DNA of 64,000 nt, from positions 109,159,195-109,223,194 of the forward strand of contig CP136065.1 in assembly GCA_032622095.1 (NCBI GenBank). The letters are read 5' to 3'. Shown here piece by piece: positions 32,520 through 44,606 of this stretch. Under the pieces are notes generated by a model, which saw nothing but the letters and a program-made list of their open reading frames with translations, was not told the origin of the DNA and ran no database searches. Source of the DNA: Siphonodentalium dalli (lineage: Eukaryota > Mollusca > Scaphopoda > Gadilida > Siphonodentaliidae). How positions within the stretch are numbered: position 1 is the first letter of the stretch; every line of letters starts with the position of its first letter. A program made the position numbers and the translations under genes.

Positions 32520-33835
32520 CTGTGGCCCCTAATATTCAATCAACCATGACAATGTGAACAAATGGGAAAATACTTTTCCTGGAAATATTAACAACATCTA
32601 CGGTGAGTACCATCCTGATTTTCAAAACAAGGCATCACCTACAATAGATTATAGTCGTGTAGATTTATTTGCCTGTTACCTATTGCATAGATAAATCATA
32701 TTGGCTATCAGCCATTATTTTAAATTCATATTAAAAGGGTTAATATATATTTCAAAAATCAATTATTCATTCAATTCCAAAATATGTAGAAGTGAATAGT
32801 GTGCAAAGATAACCACCGATAGGAGATATGAGGAAGAGTCCATGTACATTATAGCATGTGTCTGTGGGAACCTTGGATAGGGCTACTTATTTTCTAAGCA
32901 GATCAAAGTAATTTAGAAGACACATATAGATGAGGGGTGCCTTATCACACCCTATAATGAAATTTCAAGAATATGAGAAACAAGAGTCTCATGCTGCCAA
33001 TAATCAATTTGACAGATATGGATAAACAATTAGCCAGCCACCACTGTTGTTTATCGTTGCCTTCATCTAACCACTACCCAGAGCTCTGTACACATTCACT
33101 CATTTATTAACATATTTCACATGGAATGATACCATCTATAAAATGTACTCTCATATACTCTGGATATTGGAATTTTTATGTTCACATAATTTATTGATAT
33201 CATTATGTTACATGCAACTATTGCAATAAAATCTTCATATTTTCAAAACAGGACATCACACCTAATTAATGGCATAAAACTATATAATAGAGTGTTCATT
33301 TTTAACCATGGTTAAAGAGTACAAGGGTTAATTAATCAAAACCAAAATCCATACAAGTGAAGAGCGTGCTAAGGAAAAGAAATATGAGGTAAATCAGAAG
33401 AAAATTATTTGACTTATTGAATCGGTGTGAAAGGGTTAATTATTTATAAACCGATCAACGGATCGATGCTATACAGGCGAGGAATATGTCATCATAAACC
33501 TGCATATAAAATATTAACACAATCGGGGAAAAATACTTAGGTTATGGCATCGGATAGAACATGACCATGTATAGATGGAAAGTGTTAATAATTTCTAAAC
33601 CGATCACCCGATCGATACCAAAAACTATACAGGTGAGTGGTGTGTCATCATAAACATGCAAATAAAATTTGAACATGATCTTATGAAAATACTTCAGTAA
33701 TCGAATCGTAGAGCAAGTGTCTACGGACAGACGGAAAGACGGACATACAGACGGACGGATGGACTATCGACGGATGGTTGATCCGGATGTCGGCATTATG
33801 TGTACCATACATGGTATGGATACACATAAAAATAA
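32520..33835 (+). repeat. Family C repeat, right part, running into family B monomers, microsatellite and hairpin
   Basis: From CTGTGGCCCCTAA it follows 5529-6270, then passes into family B monomers (33330-33720; compare 3850-4270). It ends with a GACGGAC microsatellite (33725-33775) and a 32-bp hairpin at 33797-33828 (TATGTGTACCATAC and its near complement) before AAAA. The continuous order suggests one composite family comprising C body, B monomers, microsatellite and hairpin. Confidence 0.7.
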
Positions 33836-33929
33836 GTGAGAAGTCGAATGGGATAATTTGGGGGGGGGGGGGGTCAAGTATCCGGAAGCAAATATCCGAA
33901 AATTGCCCCACACCCTGGGGTTGTGGTTT

Positions 33930-34860
33930 GTTCGTGCTGTAGTGTTCACTCGCCCGTGCGTATCGAAATTATATCGCGCAAATGCCTCGCCTGAGTTCTA
34001 TAGTCCGAATGTTGACCACCTTATGCTGAAATCGCAGATTTTGTTTATATAAATCTGACCTACATAATGGCGAGTGCAATAACCATCTCGTTCGGACTCC
34101 TGTGTCGGGTGTTACCCTCTGTGTTTATGCATGCATATAGCTAATCTGACGGTACCATAGGGGTTAATATATCCACTTCCTCCTTAGCTAGCAACTTGTC
34201 CGATCGCATATGAATGCATAGGGGTATTTGCTGCATGATAGCATATCCCTTTCCGTGGTAAGGTGGCTAGGACGTCAGGTCAGTGCCTTTTTTGCGTACC
34301 TGGAGGAACCGGCCGTCGATTATTATGGGTTAACACTCGAGCTACCGACTTGGGAAATGAAACTTTGGTACATATACATAATAATGCAAGATAGTGCAAG
34401 AACCATCTCATTCGGACTCCTTTTGGTGGTACGGACTGGTGTTACAATTCGTGTTTTCGCGTAGGCTTACATGCATGCGTTTAGCGAATAAGACCGTAAT
34501 ATATCCACTTCCACTCGATCGCCCGAGGATGCAGAGAGGCATTAGCTGCACATAGCATGTGCATTTTTTCGTATACCTGGCGGAACCTGCCATAATTTGT
34601 GGGTTAACAATGACGGTTCCGCTCGATCTACCGACTTAAGGAATGGATTTTTGGTACAAACAAGTATATTCTGCACGATCCAAGAACTATATCACGTTCG
34701 GACTCATGGGGGCCGTACGGTCGGATACGGTCGGTGCGGTTTTTAGTAGGACCCATAGTTGTGTTGGTGTCGCCAAATCTGAGCATGTGGGAGCGGTTTA
34801 TATCCGTATGTCTTCATCGTTTGACAGGGACGCGGTGTGGTGCGGATTCACAAAATGATT
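33930..34860 (+). repeat. About 300-bp tandem repeat, three decayed units
   Basis: Shared blocks recur in order: AACCATCTCGTTCGGACTCC near 34080, AACCATCTCATTCGGACTCC near 34401 and a decayed form near 34685; ATATATCCACTTCC at about 34168 and 34500; CTACCGACTT at 34342 and 34629. Units are about 290-320 bp. None of the short frames is conserved between units, so this is non-coding tandem DNA. Confidence 0.7.
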
Positions 34861-34979
34861 ATCCGACAGTCTGACTGGAACCAAGCAACTCAATCAGTTC
34901 CATGGTTGTAGCGCCAGGTTTTAAAGTAACTTACGACTTTTGAAGTAAAACGTTTTTAAAGGGCGTTTTTTCTTCTTCA

Positions 34980-35128
34980 ACTTAATATATATTTAGAGAT
35001 ATTCTGATTTACATGGGTTTACATGGGTATCATGTATGTCCTGTTTCACCAGCAGTTGACGAGAGTAAAGTGGGGTACACCATGCATTTACAAGGAATTT
35101 ACAGGGTTATGTCATTTTCACGTGGGCT
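34980..35128 (+). repeat. ACATGGGTTTACATGG-type repeat, unit before the hAT element
   Basis: The segment contains TTTACATGGGTTTACATGGG, CATGTATGTCCTGTTTC and CGAGAGTAAAGTGGGGTAC. Homologous units lie at 36495-36640 and 36715-36850, so the hAT element at 35129-36402 is inserted into a short tandem array. Confidence 0.7.
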
Positions 35129-36402
35129 CAGGGATGTGGATAGAGGGGGGTGTGAGGGGTGTCTCACCCCCAACTTTGGTCAAAATTTTCAACAGTTGGA
35201 AATTTCATTTCACACCAACAATGGGTTGAAAATGTTCTTGTCGTTTGATTTTCAAACAATTTATTGGGGGGAATTAATTGTTTTTGGACCAATATTTGCA
35301 TATTTTCCTATTTTTTGTCAATATTTTGGACTGAAATGGTCATCAGTTGGAAATTTTCCAACCTTAGGGGGGGGTGACAGGTTGGAAATTTCCAACACTT
35401 GGAAAGCTTGTGTCCTGGTCCTCCCCCGTGGCTAGTCAAAACTGCTACTAAATTTAAGAAAACAATATTGTCATACATTTGGTCAACATTGTCATTGGAA
35501 TTGTCATCATTTGGAAATTTTCCAACCTAAGTGGGGGGGTGTCAGGTTTGAAATTTCCAACTCTAAGAAGACTTGAGGCTAGTCTAGATGCTAGGATTTT
35601 GCGATTTTCTTGTTCAGATTTCAAAATTTTCGAACACCGGGCCGAACCATGGTCGGCCCGGTGTGTCACTGTCCCTCCCCCGTGATCAATACAAAACTGC
35701 TAATTAGTTTAACAAAACAATAGTTTAGTACATTCGGTCAAACTTGTGGACTGAAATGGTCATCAGTTGGAGAATTTTCCAACCTAAGAGGGAGTATGAG
35801 GTTTGAAATTTCCAACACTAGGGAAGCTTCAGTTGAGGCCAGTCTATATGCTAGGATTTGCGATTTTCTTGTATAGTTTTCCAAATTTTCTCACACCGGG
35901 CTGAACAAAAATGGACGGACACAATGTCCTGGTGTCTTACCCGTAGCCGTGTGCATTTGTCTGGAGTAGGCTACTAGATGTTAGGATTTATGCAATTCTC
36001 AGGTTAATGTATCTGAATTTTCTTATACCGGGCATATAGAACAACATAGTTTATGAATACATAGGATATTAGGCCTGAGGACTGATGTGCAAGGGGGTGA
36101 AAATGGAATTATGCAAAACTTGTGTTTGGTCTGTGATTCTGATTCAAGGGGGGGGGGGTGCAAATATGGAATTATGCAAAACTTGTGTGTTTGGTTTGTG
36201 ATTCTGATTCAAGCGGGGGTGCAAATGGAATTATGCAAAACTTGTATTTGGTATGTGATTCTGATTCAAGGAAGGGGGGTGCAAATGGAATTATGCAAAA
36301 AGTTGTGTTGGTGTGATTCCGACTCAAGGGGGGGGGGGGGGGTGCAGTTGGAATTTCCCAAGGTCGACACCCCCCAACGGAGACCCTCTAGCCACATCCC
36401 TG
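35129..36402 (+). mobile_element. 1.27-kb non-autonomous hAT element
   Basis: The left end CAGGGATGTGGATAGAGGG and the reverse complement of the right end CAGGGATGTGGCTAGAGGG differ at one of 19 positions. The flanks CGTGGGCT (35121-35128) and TGTGGGCT (36403-36410) form an 8-bp duplication with one difference. CAGGG termini with 8-bp duplications are diagnostic of hAT elements. The interior has several GGAAATTTCCAAC palindromes and a 60-bp tandem repeat (36087-36345). No transposase frame is present. Confidence 0.87.
36087..36345 (+). repeat. ~60-65-bp tandem repeat with G tracts, four units
   Basis: Each unit contains GGTGCAAATGGAATTATGCA, AAACTTGT and TGTGATTCTGATTCAAG and ends in a G tract of up to 16 nt. 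A single inverted unit is in the hAT-like element at about 30855-30900 and a decayed one near 47770. The repeat explains the apparent 227-codon frame at 36087-36770, which is not a gene. Confidence 0.85.
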
Positions 36403-36410
36403 TGTGGGCT

Positions 36411-36860
36411 AAACAGTCTTTCACCAGAGCATATACTTCTTTACCAGGGTTTTTACCAGAGTATAATTTATTACACCATGACCCCATCAATAATTTAATA
36501 GATTACGTTCTGTTTACATGGGTTTACAAGGACATTACCCATGTATGTCCTGTTTCGCCAGCATTTTACGAGAAGAAAGTGAGGTACGCCATGCCTTTAG
36601 TTGAAATTTACAAGGGTGTGTCCTTTTTACATGTGCTTTACATGGCTTTACCAGAGTATAATAAGTTACATCATTACTCCATCAATAATTTACTTGAGTA
36701 TGTTCTAATTTACATGGATTTACAATTACATGGATTTTACCAGTGTATGTCATGTTTCATCCAGCAGTAACGAGAGTAAAGTGGGATACATGATTACATC
36801 ATACCGTAATTGGAATTTACAAGGATATGTCATTTTTACACGGACTCTTACTTTAATTCA
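36411..36860 (+). repeat. ACATGGGTTTACA-type tandem units after the hAT element
   Basis: Two units of roughly 200 bp share TTTACCAGAGTATAAT, CATCAATAATTTA and a GTATGTC(C/A)TGTTTC segment. They continue the array interrupted by the hAT element. Confidence 0.65.
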
Positions 36861-38019
36861 TTTTTCAAAATTTTGATGTAAGAAAATTTAATTAAATAAA
36901 TAATAAACAAGACAGTCAATGACTGTGGGTCATTGACTGTGGGTCACTCACCAGACTGTAAAGACGGAGAAGACTGGGACTCTGAAGACTACAGTAGTCA
37001 GTACTTGTCAAATAATTTTAAAACAAATAGTTCTAAACTGGGACACAGGTAGAGGGTGTTAAACAGTGGAAGGGGATATGGAGGTGTACACCTTGAAATT
37101 TCTAACTGCATATCCACCCCCTTCCCCCAATATATCATTGGCCATTACCTCCCAACTGGACCAAACTAAATTACAACTGGTACATCAAGATCTCCAACTG
37201 TTGGACATTTATAAAAACCTTACTGAAAATACAGGTATAATGGTATATATCAAAATTATTACATGTAATATAGGAATCTACATACCAGTACCAGACATGT
37301 ATTCACAACATAGACAGGGTGGGAGTGGGAGTGTTAAATCTCCTATTTCTGCCCCTAGTTGAACCAAATGTAAATCCCAATCTATGAGATCCATTGATCT
37401 AGTAATCTCAAATGGTATATTATAGAAATTGAAGTGGGTTCATTTTCATTAAAATATGTTACACAATTAAGGGAAGATCAACATTGTTCCTTGAAATCAT
37501 CAGCATAATAAATAGACACATCATTATAATAGATGAAAAGAAGTCAATAGACTATATACACATAATATAACACTTGCCTGTACAACTGTACAACAACACA
37601 GCACATGGGAATTAATGTAATTTAAATTGAAATGAATGACACAAGAAAACATTGTCTGTGATTTGTTTATCAAAGGCTGTCAGATAAGATAAGATCTCAT
37701 TTCATACACAGGAGACATTGGTGAGAATGGCGGGCATACAAGCTTTATATTATTAGTGAAAGAGATGACTTCTCAAATAACATCGACGCATTAGGAATGT
37801 TAAAAACAACATTTGTATCAGAGGTACATATACCTACTTTGAACCCTCAATTGGCAAGGGTAACAATCTGTCTGTTCTCCCAGATCCCTGGACCGGTTTC
37901 AACTAAATTTTGTGGGATGAGTCGATGTACTATAATTCAGTTAGTTTTTCAAAATTAAAAATTAAATTTTTATGAATTTTATTTTTAAATTGTTAAAATG
38001 TATTTTTTTTTAATGTTTT
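36861..38019. other. Repeat debris, no gene
   Basis: 37320-37480 and 37650-37700 resemble parts of the family C repeat (compare 4925-5050 and 5238-5285). The rest is AT-rich. The 98-codon frame at 37066-37362 has no recognisable motif. Confidence 0.45.
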
Positions 38020-38463
38020 TTTTTTTTCGTTAATTGAGCAAGGAGTTAAATCTTTAAAAAAAAGAGCAATTTTTGTTTTTTTGGAGTTATGATCCTGGCT
38101 CAGCCCACAATTGACCCAGTGACCACATTTGAACAAATCTGAACCCCAGTCACCCAAGGACCCTCCATACCAAATATGAACCCATTCAACCCGATGATAC
38201 ATGAGAAGAAGTCGTTTTTAAGAATTACTATGGAGGGAAAGAGTTATGGCCCTGGCTTCACAACCATTTGACATAGTGACCTCATTTGAACAAATCTGAA
38301 TGTGAGTCACCTAGGGAACATCCACACCAAATATGAACCCATTCAGTCTTATGATCTAGAGAAGATGTTCAAAGAACTGTTGACAGATGGATGGCCGGAT
38401 AGACAGATGAACAGGTGACAGGTGAGAAGTGATGACTATAGCTTCGTATCAGGTGAGCTAAAA
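38020..38463 (+). repeat. Family A hairpin-tailed repeat, copy 2
   Basis: It has the order AGCAAGGAGTTAAATCT, an A/T tract, two monomers (38090 and 38244), a decayed GATGGATGG microsatellite (38387-38415) and a shortened hairpin region ending CAGGTGAGCTAAAAA. Compare 1040-1885. Confidence 0.7.
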
Positions 38464-38994
38464 ATAACATTTCATTGAACAAATCTGTAAATCACACCCC
38501 AACACTGTGGGGACATCCCTGCAAGAATAGGACATACATGATTTATTTGAATGCCTGACTAATTGGCCTAACAATATTTCAATGAACTTGAAAGCAAGTG
38601 CATTCTCTTGTATATGGGAGACTCGCATATACAAGCACAGGGTCTTCATTGCTTCACCAGCACAGCTCTGGTCATGAAATGGTTAATACTAATACTAAAA
38701 ATAAAAGTTTAAACTGTCAAACAAGTAATTTGTATCTGAGATAAACATGAGATTAAATTTCATTCATGCAACCCACTATCAGCTATGTCTGGGAAAGATG
38801 TGGACATTGAGATAATTACTTTATAATGACTGGACAAACAGCTGTGCCGAGCAAGGCCAGTGTATTGTGTTGTTCCTACAGCTGTGATCAAAACAAGGAT
38901 TGTAATGGGGTGAACTAGGCAGGGATATGGTATGGTACAGCGTGTGTGGCGGGGACAGGATGTGGGGTGGGGGATAGCTGTGATGTGTCTAAAA

Positions 38995-39431
38995 AAAATC
39001 AAAGGTCAAAATGCAAAAATGTATTTTGTTTTGTTTTTAGAGTTATGTCCCTGGCTCTGCCCCTATTTGACACAGTGACCCCATTTGAACAAATCTGAAC
39101 CCCAGTCACCCAATGTCCCTCCGTGCCAAATATAAGCTAAATCGGCCTAATGTTTCTCGAGAAGAAGTCATTCTAAGAATTACTATGGAGGAATAGAGTT
39201 ATATGGCTCTGGTTTCTCAACTAATCAACCTGGTGACCTCATTTTAACAAATCTGAATGTGAGTCACCTAGGGAACATCCACACCAAATATAAACCCATT
39301 CAGTTCTATAGTTCTGGAGAAGAAAACGATTCTTGACGGACGGACGGACGGCACGACGGGTGGACGGACGGACGAGAAGTGATGACTATAGCTCCACCGG
39401 AGACTTTGTCTCAGGTGAGCTAAAAAAAAAC
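38995..39431 (+). repeat. Family A hairpin-tailed repeat, copy 3
   Basis: Two monomers (39045 and about 39205), a GACGGACGGACG microsatellite (39335-39373) and the hairpin AGCTCCACCGGAGAC...GGTGAGCT (39390-39421) are followed by an A run. The sequence before it (38860-38990) resembles 30-80 and 940-1030. Confidence 0.75.
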
Positions 39432-39886
39432 AAATACACTCATTATGGGCCATTTCAGGACCAGATATACGCTCTTTATATATGTGTTTTCACTGTGGCC
39501 CCCACCATCCAACAGAATAACGGGTATACGTCCAATATGGGCTTATATAAGAACATAATAAGTCCAATATAAACTAATGTCAATATTTTGGTAGAATATG
39601 AACATATTTGTCCGAGGATATATTGAAGTATAGCATATTCACACGCCCCTGGGGAAAATTACTAAAATACCAATATAGACTATAGCAGTGCAAAGGTTAA
39701 AATGATCGATTTTGGCTAAAACCACACCAACTACCAAATTCTATAAATCGATCATTGCAGCCAAAATATCCTCAGGTCGTCAATCTCCCTGTCGCCTCAG
39801 AGGCCTTTGACCTAGTTATAAAATCAATATTTTCGAGCAATAATTTGTCGCGAACGTGTGCTTAAACGCGATGACATTACCTATAA

Positions 39887-40440
39887 ATGTTCATATATGT
39901 TCCGCAAGTCACCCCGAAGCCATCCATACGTGTTTTATTTCATCCGATGAGTTTGTGCCCAATTTTTCAACTTTATTCATCAAACGAATTCCAGAAACAA
40001 GACGTGTCTGCGACTGGTCGTGAAAAATATATATCGAGTATTTACAATAATTTAGCTACTAATAACCGCAATGTTACCGTTCAGGAGCACAAATATATTT
40101 ATTACCAGTTGAATCCGGATCATTGGTTGGTTCAGATTACTCAGACAAAAAGTGTACTTCATGTAATTTAGAACTCTGTGACGAATTCCATGTAATTTTA
40201 AAATGCCCTGCACTACAGACTCTACGAGAGAGAAGACCTACTTCTACCGAAAACCGAATATTATTAAACTATTCAACTAGGGAAAGGGGAAGAGAACACA
40301 AAATATTTCACTGTTCATTTAAAGGGTTATGCCATTCTAGGCTCTGCTGGGGAATTATAAAACAGCATACGTTAGGACACCACCATGGGTTGTTGAATTT
40401 AACAAAATTAATTTCACTATATATTGTGTAGTATCCTGCA
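39887..40440 (+). pseudogene. LINE ORF2 carboxyl-terminal fragment
   Basis: Frame 40123-40431 contains DKKCTSCNLELCDEFHVILK followed by CP, a C-x2-C-x-n-H-x-n-C motif with DEFH that is typical of the end of CR1-like LINE ORF2. It ends LNLTKLISLYIV before a stop. The preceding frame (39887-40171) overlaps it and probably supplies upstream sequence after a frameshift. RT motifs are absent, so this is a 5'-truncated copy. A T/A-rich 3' UTR appears to follow to about 40550. Confidence 0.65.
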
Positions 40441-40739
40441 CAGAATAATCTCTAAAAAAAATCCTCAGGCATTGCACAATATATATACTATATATGTATT
40501 ATTATGTTGTAATTATCCACATGCTCTGTAATATCCAACAGGATGAAGAGTAATTAAGATGGAGATGCACGTTTTGCATAAATACAGCCAAATATGGCAA
40601 GATATTTTCAACAAAGTATTTCTCTGGATCTATCAGACGAAAAATCACATATCATCATCTTCATTGTTTGCATAATCTGAGCAGTTATTAAGATGTGACA
40701 AAAACAATGGATTATAATACATTTGGGAGGTTGAATATG

Positions 40740-40988
40740 CTATTTTCGTTGTTGTGCCTTTCGGTACCAAGAACTGCTAGAACAATTAATAATTTCACAC
40801 AACGCTCCAATCACCAAACAGCTTATGGTCTTGGCTCCATGAGAGGAGACTTCATTTGTATCATTTAGTGGAGTTAGATTTTTTATTGCATAATATAGTG
40901 TCATACCCCCATATATTATAATGAAGAATAAAGCAGTCACAAATATTCCAGCCCAATGAAAACAACTGTTGGTGTGCAGTGTGTCCAC
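40740..40988 (-). CDS. Small unassigned frame with a possible membrane segment
   Basis: This 82-codon frame encodes one hydrophobic stretch (GIFVTALFFIIIYGGMTLYY) between short polar ends. No homologue is recognised and there is no visible repeat relationship. It could be a chance frame or part of an exon. Confidence 0.15.
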   Translation of the reverse strand: MDTLHTNSCFHWAGIFVTALFFIIIYGGMTLYYAIKNLTPLNDTNEVSSHGAKTISCLVIGALCEIINCSSSSWYRKAQQRK

Positions 40989-41930
40989 TCAAGCAGGGAG
41001 CAATCAACATAAATTAGGCCACAGTGTTAAGAGATATGGTGGTCAGCTTTAACTTGGTTATGAAGTCATGACACAGAACTCATCTCAGCCCAATTTTTCA
41101 TTGAACAACATGGATGACATGAAAATTCTCAAATATAAAACATTATTTGTGGGTAGTTGTCTTTCTAAGTGAAAATCATCATAAAATTTCATGAATCAAG
41201 AAAAATTAAGTCTCCTATCATGATCTTCAGATATGTATCATGGATATATGATCTGCACTTTTGAAACAAATCTAATTTACAGCAGTTCTTGGTACCTGAA
41301 AACGGTGAAATTTTTAATATTTTCCATGCGATAACAGTGAAATAAATGTTCGATTGTTCTTAAATATCGTATCACACTAATTACCAAATTTCACAAATAA
41401 AGTCCAGACAGATTTTGAGAAAATCCATTTGGAAATACCAGGAAATTATGGCCAAACGTGCATCTGACCCTTAAATTGATTTGAATTGAATTGTCCCTCC
41501 AGATCATCGATTCTTTACGAAATATACTGTAGGTAATCAGAGAAAAATTTTCATCAAGCAATGCTTATATAATTATCGTTCCATGCGAGTTGTATTAACA
41601 CGTCCATGAAGGGGGATATATACACTGCTTAGATATTGACCTGGAACAGCAAACACATCTTTGATTTTATGGTATAGTTATATTATTAAAACAGAGACTG
41701 AGAAGCCACTTAATCATATATCAAGGGATATAGTCCCCATGCAAGTTTGAGAAAGACCTGGTGTGAACACACAATCATCTCTGTCACATATATTCGTCCT
41801 GGTGATGCGGGTAACATGTGGTTATGACAAGTATAATTAGCGAGTTTTAGTGATTTTCTGGTGATTTTCATTTAGCTTACATGATTGGCATTTCACCTGC
41901 ATGGTTATTTTCAGACCCTTGACTTGACTT
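40989..41930. other. No feature recognised
   Basis: AT-rich DNA with a GAATTGAATTG stretch near 41481-41492 but no supported gene or repeat. Confidence 0.4.
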
Positions 41931-41933
41931 GAA

Positions 41934-42060
41934 ATGTATTTTATTTGCATATCATACAAAAGGGATCGGGGCGCAAGTTTTTTCAACTTATGAAGCCCCT
42001 CTACCAATACAAACAATTAAGGATACAAAATGTTTACATGATGACAGTAGAATATTCACA
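41934..42060 (-). mobile_element. 3' end of a LINE-1-family retrotransposon
   Basis: Read on the minus strand it ends CAAATAAAATACATTTC followed by an AAGTC microsatellite (41921-41933). TACAAAAGGGATCGGGG and the rest match the LINE-1 3' UTR at 8565-8690. This is a strongly 5'-truncated copy, the common outcome of target-primed reverse transcription, and shows that the family has moved elsewhere. Confidence 0.75.
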
Positions 42061-42640
42061 TGCATAATTTTGCGATTTTATGGTGATTGTTGTAGTGCCT
42101 TCCAGAGAATATTGCTATATGGGTTATGGTTGATTTGGTAGCTATAACATTTGGTGGAGTTTGTTGGATTCTACGTTTCTACTAATGTCGGAGCAGGGTT
42201 TTGCGCAAAAGGGAGATTTTCATCGTGTATATGTTAGTCAGGTGTTAGTCATCTACTCTGGAAGGTAGATCAATAATAGAGAACTGGTTGTTGAGTGGGG
42301 AGTAGGACCATAAGTGGAGGGGTCAGTAGATTACAAAACTGCGTAGTTCATATATACTTTGTCTGCCTTACCCTGCTATGTCCACCATTTTTCGTCAATT
42401 TTTTCGTCAAACAGTAAAAAAAACTAAAATTTCAACCTTCTATCCTAGAAATTTTCCAGACCCCACTCGGCTTTCGGTCGAAAAGTAGAAATAGTGGATA
42501 TCCGGTTGTAAGTATAAGCTACCTGTGGGAAAATTCCAATTCATTGGGGATGGGGGGGGGGGGGTCTCGGATGTTGCTAAAATATATAATTTCGTGAAAT
42601 TTTCATTAAGTTCAAGGGGTTACAACAAGATATTAATTAT
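42061..42640. other. No feature recognised
   Basis: No gene or array seen. A 12-nt G tract lies near 42550-42564. Confidence 0.4.
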
Positions 42641-42649
42641 AACATGAAC

Positions 42650-42693
42650 AACCGGAGAGTCGGAGACACTCTACCACTAGACCATTCAGGGGG
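42650..42693 (-). other. tRNA-like head with A-box
   Basis: The minus strand reads TGAATGGTCTAGTGGTAGAG, which matches the D-arm/A-box region of tRNA genes, followed by TGTCTCCGACTCTCCGG. No B-box or closing acceptor stem follows, so it is a tRNA fragment or a SINE head rather than a functional tRNA. Confidence 0.35.
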
Positions 42694-43141
42694 AATTAAT
42701 GCACCAGCTGATTGTTTATTTGTTCTTGTATGCAGATAACAGAAGTTCGCGATCCGGTTGGTGCATAGACGTAATAGGGTCCGTTATTTGTACACAGCTT
42801 ATTTTCTAAAGAAATTTACTCCGAATTTTAGTTCATTTTTCGAAAATGACCAATTTTAACTTTTTGTTATAAAACTACAAAAAGATAATGGATATCTGAG
42901 CGACAGAAGCCATGTTGGATTCCAAATTTGAATGCATCGCCACACTATTCAGCCCATATTTATTGGAGAATTGATTTACACATTTACAGACATGCTTAGA
43001 TGGGAGATGTCGATGGGAGATATCGAATTTGAACGATGGAGGCCGCTATACACGTGCAATCGTGAGAAATAGAGACATTTCGACCAAATTTAAAAAGATA
43101 TACATTTATCAAATATAATTAACCCCTAAACCCGGCCTTTT

Positions 43142-43303
43142 ATGCAATGTTTGGGCAATGTTTTTACTCAACGCAGGCAGGGTAACAATTTACCCAATAT
43201 TAATTTACGGGTACAAGACATCGCCCAACACAGAAGGGAACTTACTATTGGGTAAATTGTTGTTACCCTGCGTTGAGTAAAAACATGCATTGCCCAACAT
43301 TGG
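43142..43303. repeat. Long inverted repeat (foldback)
   Basis: The left arm (43142-43199, with GTTTTTACTCAACGCAGG and AACAATTTACCCAATA) and the right arm (43245-43303) are reverse complements over about 55 bp with small gaps. They enclose a loop of roughly 45 bp. A further GGTAAAATTTAC and GAGTAAATTTTACCCA lie just right. It is a candidate MITE or foldback; no duplication was identified. Confidence 0.75.
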
Positions 43304-44526
43304 GTAAAATTTACACAACGTTCGCGTGGTGCTATATGTGCACCATGGTGTTGAGTAAATTTTACCCAGCGCGACTTATAGAGTGCATGCATCGTGTCCA
43401 GTATAGTGGCGGAACGTCCTGTGTGGATATATAGATATGTATATGTAGCATGCAACCAGTATGTAAACAAACATCTTACCTTCTCGAGAAAGGCGATTAG
43501 AGGATGATGTCCGAGTAATACTACCTTCTATCGCACAAGATATATACTGCAAGTAAACAGTAAACCCCGTATGGTTTTAAATTTGTTGTCGAAGCGAATC
43601 GTACGTGCTGGAGACAACAACACTGTAGCCGTGAATGAACGAAAAATAGTTGATATAGTCACGTACATGACTGAAACAAAGCTGACCTATAATACATAAC
43701 TTGTTGCCGAGCCGTCTAGCATAATTATGCTGGTACGATGTATATATTCGCGCGTGTGGTAATGGGATGTGTAGTTGAAGATCGATTGGTATTACCGTAA
43801 GAAATGCAAATATTTTAGACGCTGCATGACTCGTTAGTGAAAGGACACACAACACATATGTAGGCCATTAGTGTAATAGAGACCTTTCGCATTTTTACGA
43901 CAAGAAAACCATAGTCAGAAATGGTAACGCGCTCAAGATCATACATTATATACCCATGATTGTAATTATAGAATATAAACTATATTGGTTTCGCGAATGA
44001 CCAACTCAGAATTCCGTTAAAATAACAATAACAACCAGCACCTAATTAACGAACCGGCGGCCGACTCGGTCGTCTCCGACCATGGCCGACTCGGCCGTCT
44101 TGTTTCTTTGTAAAAGTGAAATTTCTCAAAGAAGCCCGCCCATGCAACCTGATATGTTTATTTAAATAATTGTTCTCCGATCACAACCATCAGTGTGCTG
44201 CAGAACGAAAAATATCTATAACAGTTGAAATATAAGACTTACAAATTATCTTTTAAATTTATTTTATTGGTAATTGGCATAGCTTGTCACAAACCAAAAA
44301 TCAACATTATTGACATAATAATGTATAGGACAATAAACGAAATTGAAAATCCCAACTACACCTTTTACCGGACTCGGCCTCCTGGTCGCGCAGACTTTTA
44401 AAACCGGAAAACCCCATTATCTATAAATAAAAAGCCCAGCGGACCACAGCTATCAAGAATTTGGAGAACAGTATACACGAGGCGCGCGCTAATGACAGAT
44501 AATTATTACGAATAGATATCTGTTGT

Positions 44527-44606
44527 CGTAATTTTTTGGACTGTCCAAAAACCTTTTCGCAGAATTGACGACTACGAGTCTGTTTGTGAGAATCGAGCCG
44601 TGATTA
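44527..44606 (+). repeat. 80-bp repeat shared with 48523-48603
   Basis: GTCGTAATTTTTTGGACTGT, CCAAAAACCTTTTCGCAGAA and TTGACGACTACGAGTC correspond to the block at 48523-48603 in the same orientation. TTTGGACTGTCCAAA is a local palindrome. Confidence 0.75.

Noticed and set aside
36087-36770. 227-codon open frame
   Set aside because: Its first third is a translation of the 60-bp tandem repeat in a hAT element, and the rest runs across the element boundary into another repeat.
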